Source of the DNA: Syntrophomonas wolfei subsp. methylbutyratica
Lineage (GTDB): Bacteria; Bacillota; Syntrophomonadia; Syntrophomonadales; Syntrophomonadaceae
DNA length: 64,000 nucleotides
NCBI RefSeq assembly: GCF_001570625.1
Contig: NZ_BBQT01000006.1
Coordinates: 1 to 64,000, forward strand
Direction: 5' to 3'
The position numbers were made by a program, and so were the translations under genes. Below, in pieces: positions 8,700 through 18,150 of the stretch (positions within the stretch are counted from its first letter, which is position 1; each line of letters begins with the position of its first letter). The notes beneath the pieces were generated by a model, which saw nothing but the letters and a program-made list of their open reading frames with translations, did no database searches and had not been told where the DNA came from.

Positions 8700-9530
8700 T
8701 TAAAAAGAGAAACTCATACCCGTATCTGCCTTAATTACCCTGGGACCAAGTTCATTTAATAACCGGGCCGCAGCATAGAAACCAGTACAATGGCCAACGG
8801 CAATTTTTTCAATATCCATCATATTCAAAACAGCAATGGTTTGGGCCATTCTATCTTCGGAAGCCGTTATCAAATGGGTTCCTCCAATAAAAGCCAGTAT
8901 CTTGGAACGTCCAGTTCTTTCCAGAATATATTCTATGGTGTTTATCATCCCTGAATGAGCACATCCGCTGATTATAATTAGGCCTTCAGGATGATCTACC
9001 AGCAAGGCCATATCATCGAGCAGCTTATCTTCAACTAAGCCATGGCCGGTAGCGACTTTGAAATTGCCTCCGGTATTTTCAAAGCTGTTTCTCCGCGGTA
9101 TTTCTCCACTGATGAAAACCCCGGGCATGATTTCGCTAAAACTATCAATAAAGATTATTTCGGCTCCATTTTTCACTAGATCCTCTGGTTCAAAGGGACA
9201 GCCAATATTCGGGCCCAAGCCCTTTTTCATCTGTAAAAAACGCTGAGAAAAAATATCCGGATGGAGATAAAGCTTTTTGGGACCAAATCTCTGTAAAAAA
9301 GGGATTACCGCCCCGGTATGGTCAAAATGGCCATGACTGATAACCAGTGCTTCAACTTCTTCCAGGTTTATTCCCAGGTTTTCTGCATTTTTAAAAAGGG
9401 CATCATTGCTGCCGGTATCAAAGAGGATTTTTCTCTCATCCACTTCCAGCAGAGCGGAAAAGCCGTACTCTCCAATCAAGGACGGTGACGGAGTAGTATT
9501 TTCCACCAGAATGCTCACCAGCGCATTCAT
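8700..9530 (-). CDS. Metallo-beta-lactamase-fold hydrolase
   Basis: The 276-residue cytosolic enzyme has the metal-binding motif SHGHFDHTGA (about residues 64-73), further metal ligands in GCAHSG and GGTHL, and a C-terminal GHCTGF. This arrangement is typical of the subgroup often named 7,8-dihydropterin-6-methyl-4-(beta-D-ribofuranosyl)-aminobenzene-phosphate synthase-like; the true substrate is unknown. GGAGGAG precedes the ATG. A short hairpin (GATAAGA/TCTTATC, 9548-9564) sits directly upstream of that site, between this gene and azlD. Confidence 0.85.
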   Translation of the reverse strand: MNALVSILVENTTPSPSLIGEYGFSALLEVDERKILFDTGSNDALFKNAENLGINLEEVEALVISHGHFDHTGAVIPFLQRFGPKKLYLHPDIFSQRFLQMKKGLGPNIGCPFEPEDLVKNGAEIIFIDSFSEIMPGVFISGEIPRRNSFENTGGNFKVATGHGLVEDKLLDDMALLVDHPEGLIIISGCAHSGMINTIEYILERTGRSKILAFIGGTHLITASEDRMAQTIAVLNMMDIEKIAVGHCTGFYAAARLLNELGPRVIKADTGMSFSF

Positions 9531-9578
9531 TATTTGACTCCTCCTTTGATAAGATCTTCTTATCGTTTATGCTTTACT

Positions 9579-9908
9579 TCATATACTAAAATAATTATAC
9601 AAAAAGGCCATACTTAAAATACCGGTAAGCAGAGTGAAGAACAGGCTTCTGCTTTTAATAGCTACCAAAAATGTAGGTATAAAAGCCCATAAGTAAATAT
9701 TTCCGGTATTAATATCTATATTACCCCGGGGGGCGATTATGCTCAAGGCGGTCAATGCTCCCAGAACCGCCGGAGCGACAAAAGATAACCATCTTTTCAA
9801 TGCTTCAGGAAATTCAAAGCGTGACAGTATGGCTACGGGCAATATACGCGGCAAAAGACTGACCAGGGAAACCCCCATTATCATTAAGTAAATGCTAGTT
9901 GCGCTCAT
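9579..9908 (-). CDS. azlD: Branched-chain amino acid transporter subunit AzlD
   Basis: A small integral membrane protein of about 109 residues with four hydrophobic segments, matching the AzlD partner of AzlC exporters. It contains the family-typical opening (MxxVSLLPRILPVAIL) with a polar RxLP in the first half. ATG at 9908 or TTG at 9911 could start it; GGGGATG lies upstream. The start lies within the last bases of azlC, so the pair is translationally coupled. Confidence 0.9.
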   Translation of the reverse strand: MSATSIYLMIMGVSLVSLLPRILPVAILSRFEFPEALKRWLSFVAPAVLGALTALSIIAPRGNIDINTGNIYLWAFIPTFLVAIKSRSLFFTLLTGILSMAFLYNYFSI

Positions 9909-10584
9909 CAATCAACATCCCCAAACTGGCCCCGATTAAGGTAGCAATAATAATATTAGACAGGTTCTTCATGGATTCAGGCAGCAAATAGCCGGTTAAG
10001 ATACATACCAGAGCAGCGATAATTGCTACCAGAGCATCACTTTTTTTGTTCACCATAAAAACCAGAAGGCAAGTATACATAGCCGGTAAAGCAAAACCCA
10101 AGCCAAAACGCTCGGTATTGCTAATCATGCTGCCCAGCCAGGCCCCTAAAATAGTACTGCCGATCCAGGATAAATGTGAAGTCAGGTTCAGTCCCGCCAT
10201 ATATGCAATACTGGCTTCGCGTTGCCGGTACCGGTTCATGGCTACGGCATAGGTTTCATCAGTGAGGCCATAGGATAAAAAGGCCGCCCAGCGGGTAGGG
10301 AGCTTTTTTAAATAGGGGACCATGGAAGTAGCAAAAAGGGTGTATCTCTGGTTTATTAAAAGGTTGGCCAGAATAGCCGTAATTACTGCCCCTCCCGCCT
10401 GCATAACCCCGATGGCTATATATTGCCCGGCACCGGTAAAGCACAATACAGACATAGCCGTGGCTTGTTGCAGATTCATTCCGGCTTCCGTGGCCAGAAC
10501 ACCAAAGGCGAAACCCAGAGGCAAATAACCTAAAACAATGGGGATTGAATCTTTTATACCTTCCCGGAGCTCCATATTACACAT
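9895..10584 (-). CDS. azlC: Branched-chain amino acid transporter subunit AzlC
   Basis: The 229-residue membrane protein has about six hydrophobic segments and the AzlC hallmarks GYLPLGFAFG near the N-terminus, FTGAGQY and the LTDETYA loop. With AzlD it forms a two-subunit exporter of branched-chain amino acids or related compounds (AzlC/YgaZ family). GAAGGAG precedes the first ATG by 7 bases; a second ATG follows three codons in. The 3' end overlaps azlD. No azlB-like regulator is adjacent. Confidence 0.93.
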   Translation of the reverse strand: MCNMELREGIKDSIPIVLGYLPLGFAFGVLATEAGMNLQQATAMSVLCFTGAGQYIAIGVMQAGGAVITAILANLLINQRYTLFATSMVPYLKKLPTRWAAFLSYGLTDETYAVAMNRYRQREASIAYMAGLNLTSHLSWIGSTILGAWLGSMISNTERFGLGFALPAMYTCLLVFMVNKKSDALVAIIAALVCILTGYLLPESMKNLSNIIIATLIGASLGMLIDERN

Positions 10585-10753
10585 TTTTTTCTCCTTCTTG
10601 AAATAAGCTAAAGCCCTTAATGCAAAAAAGGACAGCTAAGGAAATTCTACCATTAAGGGCCAGAGCTAGCCAGCAATAAATTGGCAATGAGAAAATCGTA
10701 ATATGGATAAGCTGTAATCAGGGACTATCTGATGATTTGGATATATATAATAT

Positions 10754-11024
10754 GACTCCACTGCGAAAACCCCTTTTGTTGCATAAGGGTTGCATAAATA
10801 TACAAAGCGAGCGTTGGCGAAGCATGGTTGCAACGCCCGGCGAAGGCGAGCAGGCGAAAGGGGGCGAGCGACAGGACGTCGCGAGAGCGCTATACGACCA
10901 TGGATGGGAGGTTAGCGTGTACCCCTTGAGCCGCGAGACAAGCCGCAGGTGTTGCCCATGCGAAGACTGCGAGCGGTATATTTATACAAGCCAATGAATA
11001 TTAATAACTTTTTGCAGTAGAATC
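10754..11024 (+). mobile_element. MITE-like element, copy A (271 bp, 7-bp target duplication)
   Basis: The ends are inverted: GACTCCACTGCGAAAA on the left and the complement of GATTCTACTGCAAAAA on the right. Inside these are the subterminal motif TTGCATAAATATAC and its inverted partner, then a GC-rich core (GGCGAAGGCGAGCAGGCG, GCGACAGGACGTCGC). Perfect direct repeats ATAATAT flank it (10747-10753 and 11025-11031). There is no transposase, so it must be moved in trans if mobile. It fills most of the 520-bp gap between azlC and the penicillin-binding protein gene. Confidence 0.85.
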
Positions 11025-11104
11025 ATAATATAGGCAATATGGGCTTAAAAGTAACGCTCAAACATTATTGGTTCATCTTTAACAAGCTTCCCGATCTCCC
11101 ACCT

Positions 11105-13054
11105 TTATGGAGACCAGCTTTGCCACCAGGGAAAGGTACCATCATCCATGCTCCAATCATCTTCTTCACGGTGTTCATAACAGATATCTTCGGGCTCGCT
11201 GCCCGCTACAAAGGCCATTTCCACTTGCCGGGGGCAGGATTCGCTGGCAACCAGCCCACTATCCAAACAGATATTGAGCAATCTTATATTATCCGGACGA
11301 TAAAAATCACCTTCCGCCAACCTCCGGGAAGCTCCCTCGATAAAATGAGCCCAGATCGGCCCGGCAATTACCCCACCGGAAATATTAACATCCCGGTTTT
11401 TGTCATAACCCACCCAAACCGCACAAGAAATACGGGGGGTAAAGCCAACAAACCAGGCATCCTTGAATTCATCGGTAGTTCCCGTTTTCCCTGCAGCAAT
11501 CCTATCTCCAATGATGTTGCGCAGATGGGCCCCCGTTCCACCCGCTTCCAGGACTCCTTCCAGGATATTAGTAATTATATAGGCATTATCCTCCCCAATT
11601 ACCCTTCTCTGCTGGGGGTAATTTTCTTCTAAGACCTTTCCGTTTCTATCCGTTACCTTTAATATGTAGTTGGCATTACTATATATGCCGCGGTTGGCAA
11701 AAACTGCATAGGCTAAAGCCATGTCTATAGGTCTGACCTCACTGGCACCCAAAGGTAGCGAAAGCACCGGTTGAATATTGCTGAAACCAAACTTTTCGGC
11801 ATAGCTGGCGGCAGCCGTTGGACCTAAGATACTGTTTACCCGAACCGCAACCACATTATCCGATTTCATTACCGCCTCTTTCAAAGTAAATTCGCGCCAG
11901 TGATAGGGTTCTTTGCCATAATCGCCAGGCCGGTAAATATCACCGTTGGGTAATTCATACTCCACTTCTTCACACATTATTTTATCAGCGGCAGTAAAAC
12001 CGGAATAGAGAGCCAGTGAATACATAAAGGGCTTGAAGGTCGACCCTGGTTGACGCTTGGAAAAAACCCGGTTGAAGGTTGAACTGGCATAGTCCCTTCC
12101 TCCAATGAGCGCTCGGATCCCTCCGCTGCCGGGATCCACTGCCACCAGAGCTGCCTGTAAATTGGGATCATAGTTCTCCAAACCTGACTGCAAGGCCTGG
12201 TTGGCGGCCCGCTGCATATAGAGGTCCAGGCTGGTATAAACCTTCAATCCCCCTTGATATATCATTTGCTCTCCATATTTTTTGCTCAAATAATCCTTTA
12301 CCAGCGCAATGAAATAGGGGGCTTCCCCTTTAATATAACTGGTTTTCTTATATTGGAGCTTCTCTTCCGCGGTTCGGGCTTTGCTTTCTTCATCAATATA
12401 GCCTTCTTCCTGCATCCGTTGCAGCACAACCAATTGACGCTTTTTGGCTGCTTCGGGATTGATATAGGGATCGTAGTTGCTGGGCCAGCGGGGAATACCG
12501 GCCAGAAGAGCTGACTCCGCCAGGCTTAAATCCCGGGCGCTTTTGCCAAAAAAGGTGCGGGCGGCGACTTCGATGCCGTAGGCCCCCTGGCCAAAGTAGA
12601 TGGTATTGCAATACATGGTTAGGATTTCATCCTTGCTATACTGACGCTCTAATTCCAGAGCATAAAAAAGCTCTTTAAACTTGCGCAAAAAAGTGCGTTC
12701 ATTGCTCAAGAAAAGGTTCTTGGCAGTCTGCTGGGTTATAGTACTTCCGCCTTCTACAATCTTTCTTTCCCGGATGTTTACATAGATGGCCCTTAGAATC
12801 CCTGCCATATCAATACCATGGTGCTGGTAAAAATTCTTGTCTTCCACCGCGATAACGGCTTTGATGAAATAGTTCGGCATTTCACTCAGCTCAATATTAA
12901 TACGGTTTTGCTCTCCCAGTCCCTTTATTGCTTCTCCATTAACATCATATACCACCGATGCCTGGGGTACTTCAATGCGGGGCAAAGGCCATGTAAAGCC
13001 AGTATGGCAAGTTATCAGGGCCAAAATTATGCTGCTAAGGATAAATTTACGCAA
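11105..13054 (-). CDS. Class A penicillin-binding protein (PBP1A-type)
   Basis: The 649-residue bifunctional peptidoglycan synthase is anchored by an N-terminal hydrophobic segment. The GT51 glycosyltransferase domain carries the catalytic Glu71 in EDKNFYQHHG. The transpeptidase domain has STFK (Ser338-Lys341), SDN and KTGTTDEF (523-530). The C-terminus is short, with Cys pairs and an acidic tryptophan-rich tail. Start TTG has GGAGGG at good spacing. The upstream region contains a heptamer array and a MITE copy, which separate it from its neighbour, so its promoter is probably displaced or supplied by repeat DNA. Confidence 0.95.
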   Translation of the reverse strand: MRKFILSSIILALITCHTGFTWPLPRIEVPQASVVYDVNGEAIKGLGEQNRINIELSEMPNYFIKAVIAVEDKNFYQHHGIDMAGILRAIYVNIRERKIVEGGSTITQQTAKNLFLSNERTFLRKFKELFYALELERQYSKDEILTMYCNTIYFGQGAYGIEVAARTFFGKSARDLSLAESALLAGIPRWPSNYDPYINPEAAKKRQLVVLQRMQEEGYIDEESKARTAEEKLQYKKTSYIKGEAPYFIALVKDYLSKKYGEQMIYQGGLKVYTSLDLYMQRAANQALQSGLENYDPNLQAALVAVDPGSGGIRALIGGRDYASSTFNRVFSKRQPGSTFKPFMYSLALYSGFTAADKIMCEEVEYELPNGDIYRPGDYGKEPYHWREFTLKEAVMKSDNVVAVRVNSILGPTAAASYAEKFGFSNIQPVLSLPLGASEVRPIDMALAYAVFANRGIYSNANYILKVTDRNGKVLEENYPQQRRVIGEDNAYIITNILEGVLEAGGTGAHLRNIIGDRIAAGKTGTTDEFKDAWFVGFTPRISCAVWVGYDKNRDVNISGGVIAGPIWAHFIEGASRRLAEGDFYRPDNIRLLNICLDSGLVASESCPRQVEMAFVAGSEPEDICYEHREEDDWSMDDGTFPWWQSWSP

Positions 13055-13111
13055 ATAGTATCCCTCCTTTTAGTAAAATACCCCAGTTTTATAATCTTTA
13101 TCCCTGGCATA

Positions 13112-13203
13112 ACGGAAGACGGAGGACGGAAGACGGAAGGCAGAAGACGGAGGGCGGAAGATTGAGGTCGGTGCGGCAGGCGGTATAACGGAAGACGGAG
13201 GAT
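13112..13203. repeat. Heptanucleotide array (CGGAAGA/CGGAGGA type), degenerate
   Basis: A run of seven-base units such as CGGAAGA, CGGAGGA and CGGAAGG (13112-13168), an eroded middle, and a second short run (13189-13203). It is the complement of the CCGTCTT/CCGCCCT arrays elsewhere in the window. It lies upstream of the penicillin-binding protein gene and next to MITE copy B. Confidence 0.8.
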
Positions 13204-13212
13204 TGAATAAAG

Positions 13213-13534
13213 GTTCTACTGCAAAAACCCCTTTTTGTTGCATAGGGTTGTATAAATATGCAAAGCGAGCGTTGGCGAAGCATGGATGCTTCACCCTTCG
13301 GGTACTCCTGATGTTCCATCCTTCGGATGTCACTATTAAGGTTGCACCGGCGAAGACGAGCAGGCGAAAGGGGGCGAGCGACAGGATGTCGCGAGAGCGC
13401 CACCTCCCATGGACGGGAGATTGGCGCGGTACCCCTTGAGCTGCGAGTCGAGCCGTTGGTGTTGCCCATGCGTAGACTGCGAGCGGAATATTTATGCAAG
13501 CAAATGCATAATTATTACTTTTTGCAGCGGAATC
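13213..13534 (+). mobile_element. MITE-like element, copy B (322 bp, 7-bp target duplication, extra module)
   Basis: The ends are GTTCTACTGCAAAAA and the complement of GATTCCGCTGCAAAAA. Perfect 7-bp direct repeats AATAAAG flank it (13206-13212 and 13535-13541). Compared with copy A it carries an additional 54-bp module (13292-13345) between the left arm and the GC-rich core. It otherwise shares TTGTATAAATATGCAAAGCG on the left and the core with GTCGCGAGAGCGC. Confidence 0.85.
13292..13345 (+). repeat. Nested module with two UUCG hairpins, in MITE copy B
   Basis: The module contains ACCCTTCGGGT and ATCCTTCGGAT, each a four-pair stem closed by a C(UUCG)G tetraloop on the plus-strand RNA, and ends CACTATTAAGGTTGC. 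Related modules occur at 42117-42164, 46362-46415 and, degenerate, 46241-46289, at other positions within the element. Confidence 0.7.
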
Positions 13535-13552
13535 AATAAAGCGCTTGTTATA

Positions 13553-13589
13553 TAAAAAAGAAGGGATAGGAAACAACTCCCTACCCCTT
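13553..13589 (-). terminator. Intrinsic terminator of the PhoU-like gene
   Basis: On the minus strand AAGGGGTAGGGA and TTCCTATCCCTT form a stem with two G-U pairs around a short loop, followed directly by TTCTTTTTTATA. The mismatches on the plus strand turn into wobble pairs only in the minus-strand RNA, which supports the direction. Confidence 0.75.
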
Positions 13590-13598
13590 CCGATGTTT

Positions 13599-13626
13599 GA
13601 CGACTGATGACTGACGACTGATAACC
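13599..13626. repeat. Second-type heptamer repeat (GACGACT/GATGACT)
   Basis: Four seven-base units, GACGACT GATGACT GACGACT GATAACC. The sequence differs from the CCGTCTT arrays but the period is the same. Confidence 0.6.
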
Positions 13627-13657
13627 CGTTTTCGCCTTTCTTGAAGGCATAAGAATA

Positions 13658-14314
13658 TTAAGAATACTTGACACAAATATTACTGATTAATTCCGCCACA
13701 TCCTGAACATAATCCTGAGCCATTTCAATATGTTCATAGACCTCGCGCCATTTTATTATAACAATTGGTTCCTCTTCATTTTCGAATAAAAGGGCCAAAC
13801 CCTGCCGATAATGATTATCCTGTTTTCTTTCCAACTGTCTTATTTCTTCACAGCATTCCAGGATTTCTCTCTTATTGTGCTCTAAGCTTTGCAGCAGTTT
13901 TAAAGCTCTTTCCTGCAGAAGCAAAGCTTCACAGAGAACGTTTACCATTTCTTTTACCCTCTTGTTGGGTCGTCCGGTTTTATATAAAATCATACGGTCA
14001 ATAATCCCGGTGATATAATCAAGGGTTGTGGACAGTTTCTGCGCCAGTTGAAAAGCATCTTCCCGGTCAAAAGGGAGAATGAAACTGGTGTTCAAGCGCC
14101 GTATCAATTCCTGAATAATCCGATCTCCTTCATGTTCCATGGCGGTTAATTTCGCCATCTTAATATCCAGATCATTATAATCATTGACCACATTTTGCAA
14201 TATGTCCCCACCTCTTACTACTACGCGGGCGCTTTCACTGAATAACATAAACAGCTGCTCGTCTTTGGTGCCGAATAAACGCAATTGTTCCACCCCCTGA
14301 TTTGAGTTTTGCAT
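13658..14314 (-). CDS. PhoU-like protein, DUF47 family
   Basis: The product is up to 218 residues, all-helical, with the DUF47/TIGR00153 pattern: an early EHEGDRIIQEL motif that can bind metal and a late helix ending WREVYEHIEMAQDYVQDVAE. Members usually sit beside Pit-type phosphate permeases and are thought to act like PhoU; no pit gene is adjacent here. The start is uncertain: TTG at 14284 lies six to seven bases after GGGGGT and gives LRLFGTKDEQ, closer to family starts than the ATG at 14314. Confidence 0.82.
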   Translation of the reverse strand: MQNSNQGVEQLRLFGTKDEQLFMLFSESARVVVRGGDILQNVVNDYNDLDIKMAKLTAMEHEGDRIIQELIRRLNTSFILPFDREDAFQLAQKLSTTLDYITGIIDRMILYKTGRPNKRVKEMVNVLCEALLLQERALKLLQSLEHNKREILECCEEIRQLERKQDNHYRQGLALLFENEEEPIVIIKWREVYEHIEMAQDYVQDVAELISNICVKYS

Positions 14315-14346
14315 ATAAAGAGATTAATTATTATTGAGTCCTATTA

Positions 14347-15225
14347 TTAGAGTGCCCTTAAATAGTCGGGGCGCAAATAACTGGCATCATTGCGGTTAAT
14401 TATGGTATTGATCAAGGCCAGGATATTTTCTTTATCTTCCGGGAACCTTCCTTTGATAGGCAGGTAATTGGAAGCGTGGTTACTGCGAAATTCTGTTCCT
14501 TCGAGTTCCAAATTTTCTATCATAATACGCATTTCGTCTAGTATTTCAAAAGGACCGGGCAGTTCAAATTCCCCTCTTTGCATTTGCCGGTACAGAGGTG
14601 TACGCGGCTCCAGCATCAGGGTCAAAGCACCAACATAGTCGGGATTCATTTCATTCAGGATCTGAGCTGTTTTGCGGGCATGATCAACTGCTTGCGGAGT
14701 TCTCCCTGCCAAACCCAACAAGACTGTAACTGACAGGAGAATACCAGCTTCCCGAATCTTTTTTCCTGCTTCAACCATCTCTTCATAAGTAACTCCTTTT
14801 TTAATATCTTTCAATAGTTCGGGGTCTCCGGTTTCCACACCCAGGTAAGCAATAGTAAGCCCCGCCTCTTTTAATCTTTTAAGCTCCTCCATCTCTTTAG
14901 AAAGGATACTGTCGGGACTGGCATAAATCCCGATATGCCTGAGGCTATAAAAATTCTTTTTAAGCTCAGCAATTATTTTTACTAAATCACCGGTTTCCAC
15001 CGCCAGTGCATCTCCATCAGCCAGAAAGACCTTTTCCAGGTCTCCATAGTATAATTTAGCCATGCGAATATCGGCCATTACTTCATCCAACGACCTGACC
15101 CGGTATTTCTTGTCTTTATACATGGAACAAAATGTACATCTATTATGAGAACAACCTAAAGTGACCTGCAGGATATAACTCCTGGCCTCACTGGGTGGAC
15201 GGTAAACACTTCCTTCATATCTCAT
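14347..15225 (-). CDS. Radical SAM protein (Elp3/MiaB-like fold)
   Basis: The 292-residue enzyme has the radical SAM cluster motif written CSHNRCTFC: the first Cys, then CTFC carrying the other two in a CxxxxCxxC arrangement, which is wider than the usual CxxxCxxC. It is followed by SAM-binding segments ending GVETGD and a conserved VTVLLGL(A)G. The reaction is unknown; relatives are annotated only as radical SAM domain proteins. The start region is tandemly duplicated (15223-15258), so two GGAGGTAATAATTCATGAGA-like sites precede it. The upstream ATG opens a nine-codon frame that overlaps the real start. Confidence 0.85.
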   Translation of the reverse strand: MRYEGSVYRPPSEARSYILQVTLGCSHNRCTFCSMYKDKKYRVRSLDEVMADIRMAKLYYGDLEKVFLADGDALAVETGDLVKIIAELKKNFYSLRHIGIYASPDSILSKEMEELKRLKEAGLTIAYLGVETGDPELLKDIKKGVTYEEMVEAGKKIREAGILLSVTVLLGLAGRTPQAVDHARKTAQILNEMNPDYVGALTLMLEPRTPLYRQMQRGEFELPGPFEILDEMRIMIENLELEGTEFRSNHASNYLPIKGRFPEDKENILALINTIINRNDASYLRPDYLRAL

Positions 15226-15258
15226 GAATTATTACCTCTCTCATGAATTATTACCTCC
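15221..15258 (-). repeat. 18-bp tandem duplication of ribosome-binding site plus start codon
   Basis: The sequence GAGGTAATAATTCATGAG occurs twice in a row on the minus strand. The downstream copy starts the radical SAM gene. The upstream ATG opens a short frame (MREVIIHEI) that stops one base after overlapping the real ATG, so re-initiation or coupling is possible. Confidence 0.75.
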
Positions 15259-15394
15259 TTGGCTTTATTTAAGTTTATACAATAAGTCGTATTTTGTGAA
15301 ACACTTTACAAATAAAGCTTTAAAATCTAGCCATAATTCTAATTATATTATCACAAAATACTAAATGGGTGCGGGAATTAAGGAGGTTTTTCGA

Positions 15395-15571
15395 TTGAGC
15401 CGTAAAAGAGGCCTGATGTCCGAACAGCTCAAATATGAAATTGCCCGTGAACTTGGAGTTGACCAGCTCGTGTCAACTCAGGGTTGGGGTGCTGTATCTT
15501 CCCGAGACTGTGGCAGCATGGTAAGTAAAGCAATCGAAATGGCCGAGAGGAGTATCTCCAACCAGCTGTAA
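15395..15571 (+). CDS. Small acid-soluble spore protein, alpha/beta type
   Basis: The 58-residue DNA-binding protein saturates and protects spore DNA. It has the family signatures KYEIARELGV (with the GPR protease site region) and GWGxVSSRDCGxMV followed by AIEMAE. TTG at 15395 is chosen because AAGGAGG lies 8 bases before it; the frame is open upstream to 15365. It is expected to be transcribed by sigma-G in the forespore; a sigma-G promoter could not be identified with confidence. A bidirectional hairpin follows at 15594. Confidence 0.93.
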   Translation: MSRKRGLMSEQLKYEIARELGVDQLVSTQGWGAVSSRDCGSMVSKAIEMAERSISNQL

Positions 15572-15593
15572 TAAACCGAAATAACCCGCATTC

Positions 15594-15618
15594 AAAAGGG
15601 GGATTATTCCCCCTTATC
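15594..15618. terminator. Bidirectional terminator between the SASP and mgtC-like genes
   Basis: AAGGGGGA (15596-15603) pairs with TCCCCCTT (15608-15615) around TTAT. The minus strand has a run of T (AATGCGGG follows TTTTG), and the plus strand continues TATCTATTCTATG. It overlaps the stop codon of the mgtC-like gene. Confidence 0.65.
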
Positions 15619-16068
15619 TATTCTATGTTTTCCCGATAGTATTCTCCATAAATAATCCTTACATCTAATCAGGCGATCGGAAAAACAAATAATAATTATT
15701 ACCAAGAATGTGGCCAGAACCACGGCTTGTTGCAACCCTGCACCAATCAACATTCCTAAAATAGCCGTTATCCATAAGCTGGCCGCCAGAGAAAGCCCGC
15801 TGCCGCTTGGCTTGTCTTCCGCCATCCAAATCAACCCGGTGCCAATAAATCCTATAGCTGATATGATTTGAGCCGAAAGCCTACCCGGATCGCTGTAATA
15901 TGGATGGCCGAGGTTTCTAAAAAACTCATTGGAAACAATCGTAAGCAGAGCTGCCGCCATACAGGTGATGGCATAAGTGCGGGTAGTGGATATCGACCTG
16001 TCAGTACTTACACCCAAAATAAATCCCATAATAGCGGCCAATACTATGCGCCCGACCCAAATCTCCAT
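15604..16068 (-). CDS. MgtC/SapB-family membrane protein (short form)
   Basis: About 154 residues with four to five membrane segments and the MgtC signature SxGFIGTGLIW preceded by DPGRLSAQIIS. In this family the N-terminal membrane domain carries a conserved Asp/Arg-bearing loop. Proposed roles involve magnesium stress and inhibition of ATP synthase in pathogens; the role here is unknown. ATG at 16068 has GGGGGG at five bases. It lacks the ACT-like C-terminal domain seen in the second paralogue at 41248-41913. Confidence 0.87.
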   Translation of the reverse strand: MEIWVGRIVLAAIMGFILGVSTDRSISTTRTYAITCMAAALLTIVSNEFFRNLGHPYYSDPGRLSAQIISAIGFIGTGLIWMAEDKPSGSGLSLAASLWITAILGMLIGAGLQQAVVLATFLVIIIICFSDRLIRCKDYLWRILSGKHRIDKGE

Positions 16069-16085
16069 ACTAACCCCCCAGCCGG

Positions 16086-16112
16086 GTGTCAAGGGGACGG
16101 TCCTTTTGACAC
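16086..16112. repeat. GTGTCAAGG palindrome (27 bp)
   Basis: Thirteen-base arms GTGTCAAGGGGAC and GTCCTTTTGACAC surround one base. The two differences become G-U pairs in plus-strand RNA. Same family as 32386-32413 and the longer 2485-2542 copy. Confidence 0.75.
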
Positions 16113-16130
16113 TGCAACCTACACCTTACC

Positions 16131-16154
16131 CCGCCATCCGTCCTCCGTCTTCTT
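16131..16154. repeat. Short heptamer array next to the guaB stop
   Basis: CCGCCAT CCGTCCT CCGTCTT ends two bases before the guaB stop codon (complement CTA at 16156-16158). It belongs to the CCGTCTT/CCGCCCT family. Confidence 0.6.
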
Positions 16155-16155
16155 A

Positions 16156-17631
<1,476 letters not shown>

Positions 17632-17688
17632 TTAGAATATAGTATCCTATTATTCAGCATTTTTCAAGGTGAACCCTTAATAATATGC

Positions 17689-17919
17689 TTAATCTCCACC
17701 CATTACCGAACTTATTCCATAGTGAAGGAAGTGTTGATGAAGAGACTCCACTGTTTCTTCACTAACCCGAAATTTCTCCGCCATCTCCTCTTTGCTCTTT
17801 CCGTTTTTTATACAATCCAACAGTTCATCAAAATCAACTCCCGCTTCCCGGCTCATTTCCTCCAAAGAAGCTATCCTGCTCCAGGGCGGAAAAGAACCCT
17901 GTCCTTTGTTTCGCTCCAT
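17689..17919 (-). CDS. Small helix-turn-helix-like protein of unknown function
   Basis: The 76-residue product has a middle region MSREAGVDFDELLDCIKNGKSKEEMAEKF that reads as two helices of an HTH-like fold, continuing into VSEETVESLHQHFL. No ligand or partner domain is visible. GGAGG lies 9 bases before the ATG, and codon use matches its neighbours, so it is probably real. It is divergent from trkA and may be transcribed with guaB, about 80 bases downstream. No function is assigned. Confidence 0.65.
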   Translation of the reverse strand: MERNKGQGSFPPWSRIASLEEMSREAGVDFDELLDCIKNGKSKEEMAEKFRVSEETVESLHQHFLHYGISSVMGGD

Positions 17920-17941
17920 CTATCGCACCTCCTAAACTCAC

Positions 17942-18036
17942 CCTTTGCCCTCACTCCTTACTTTTCTTATTATGCCATTATTGTCTTTTATCATGTGCCT
18001 GACGACCACTCCGTCTTCCGCCCTCCGCCTTCCGTA
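17942..18036. repeat. Heptamer-phased repeats upstream of trkA
   Basis: Two runs lie here: CTCACTC CTTACTT TTCTTAT (17950-17972) and, after a gap, CCGTCTT CCGCCCT CCGCCTT CCG (about 18011-18034). Both have a period of seven. Nothing else was recognised in this gap apart from the trkA start region. Confidence 0.55.
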
Positions 18037-18150
18037 CATGTATCTATTATAAAAAGATGCCCAAAATATTAAAATATGATAGAATCGCAGTTAACTGAGT
18101 AATATGAGCAGGATTATTAGTTATAATTTTGTTTTACAGGTGGTAAGCTT

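Noticed and set aside
10737-10997. An 86-residue open frame inside MITE copy A, with a similar 94-residue frame in copy C (shared KGCINIQSERWRSM and SRRCCPCE segments)
   Set aside because: Similarity follows from the DNA repeat. The frame is broken by the module in copies B, D and E, there is no ribosome-binding site, and substitutions do not favour synonymous positions.
15260-15394. Sigma-G promoter for the SASP gene
   Set aside because: TGAAAC and CATAATTC occur but are about 29 bases apart, too far for a sigma-G promoter.
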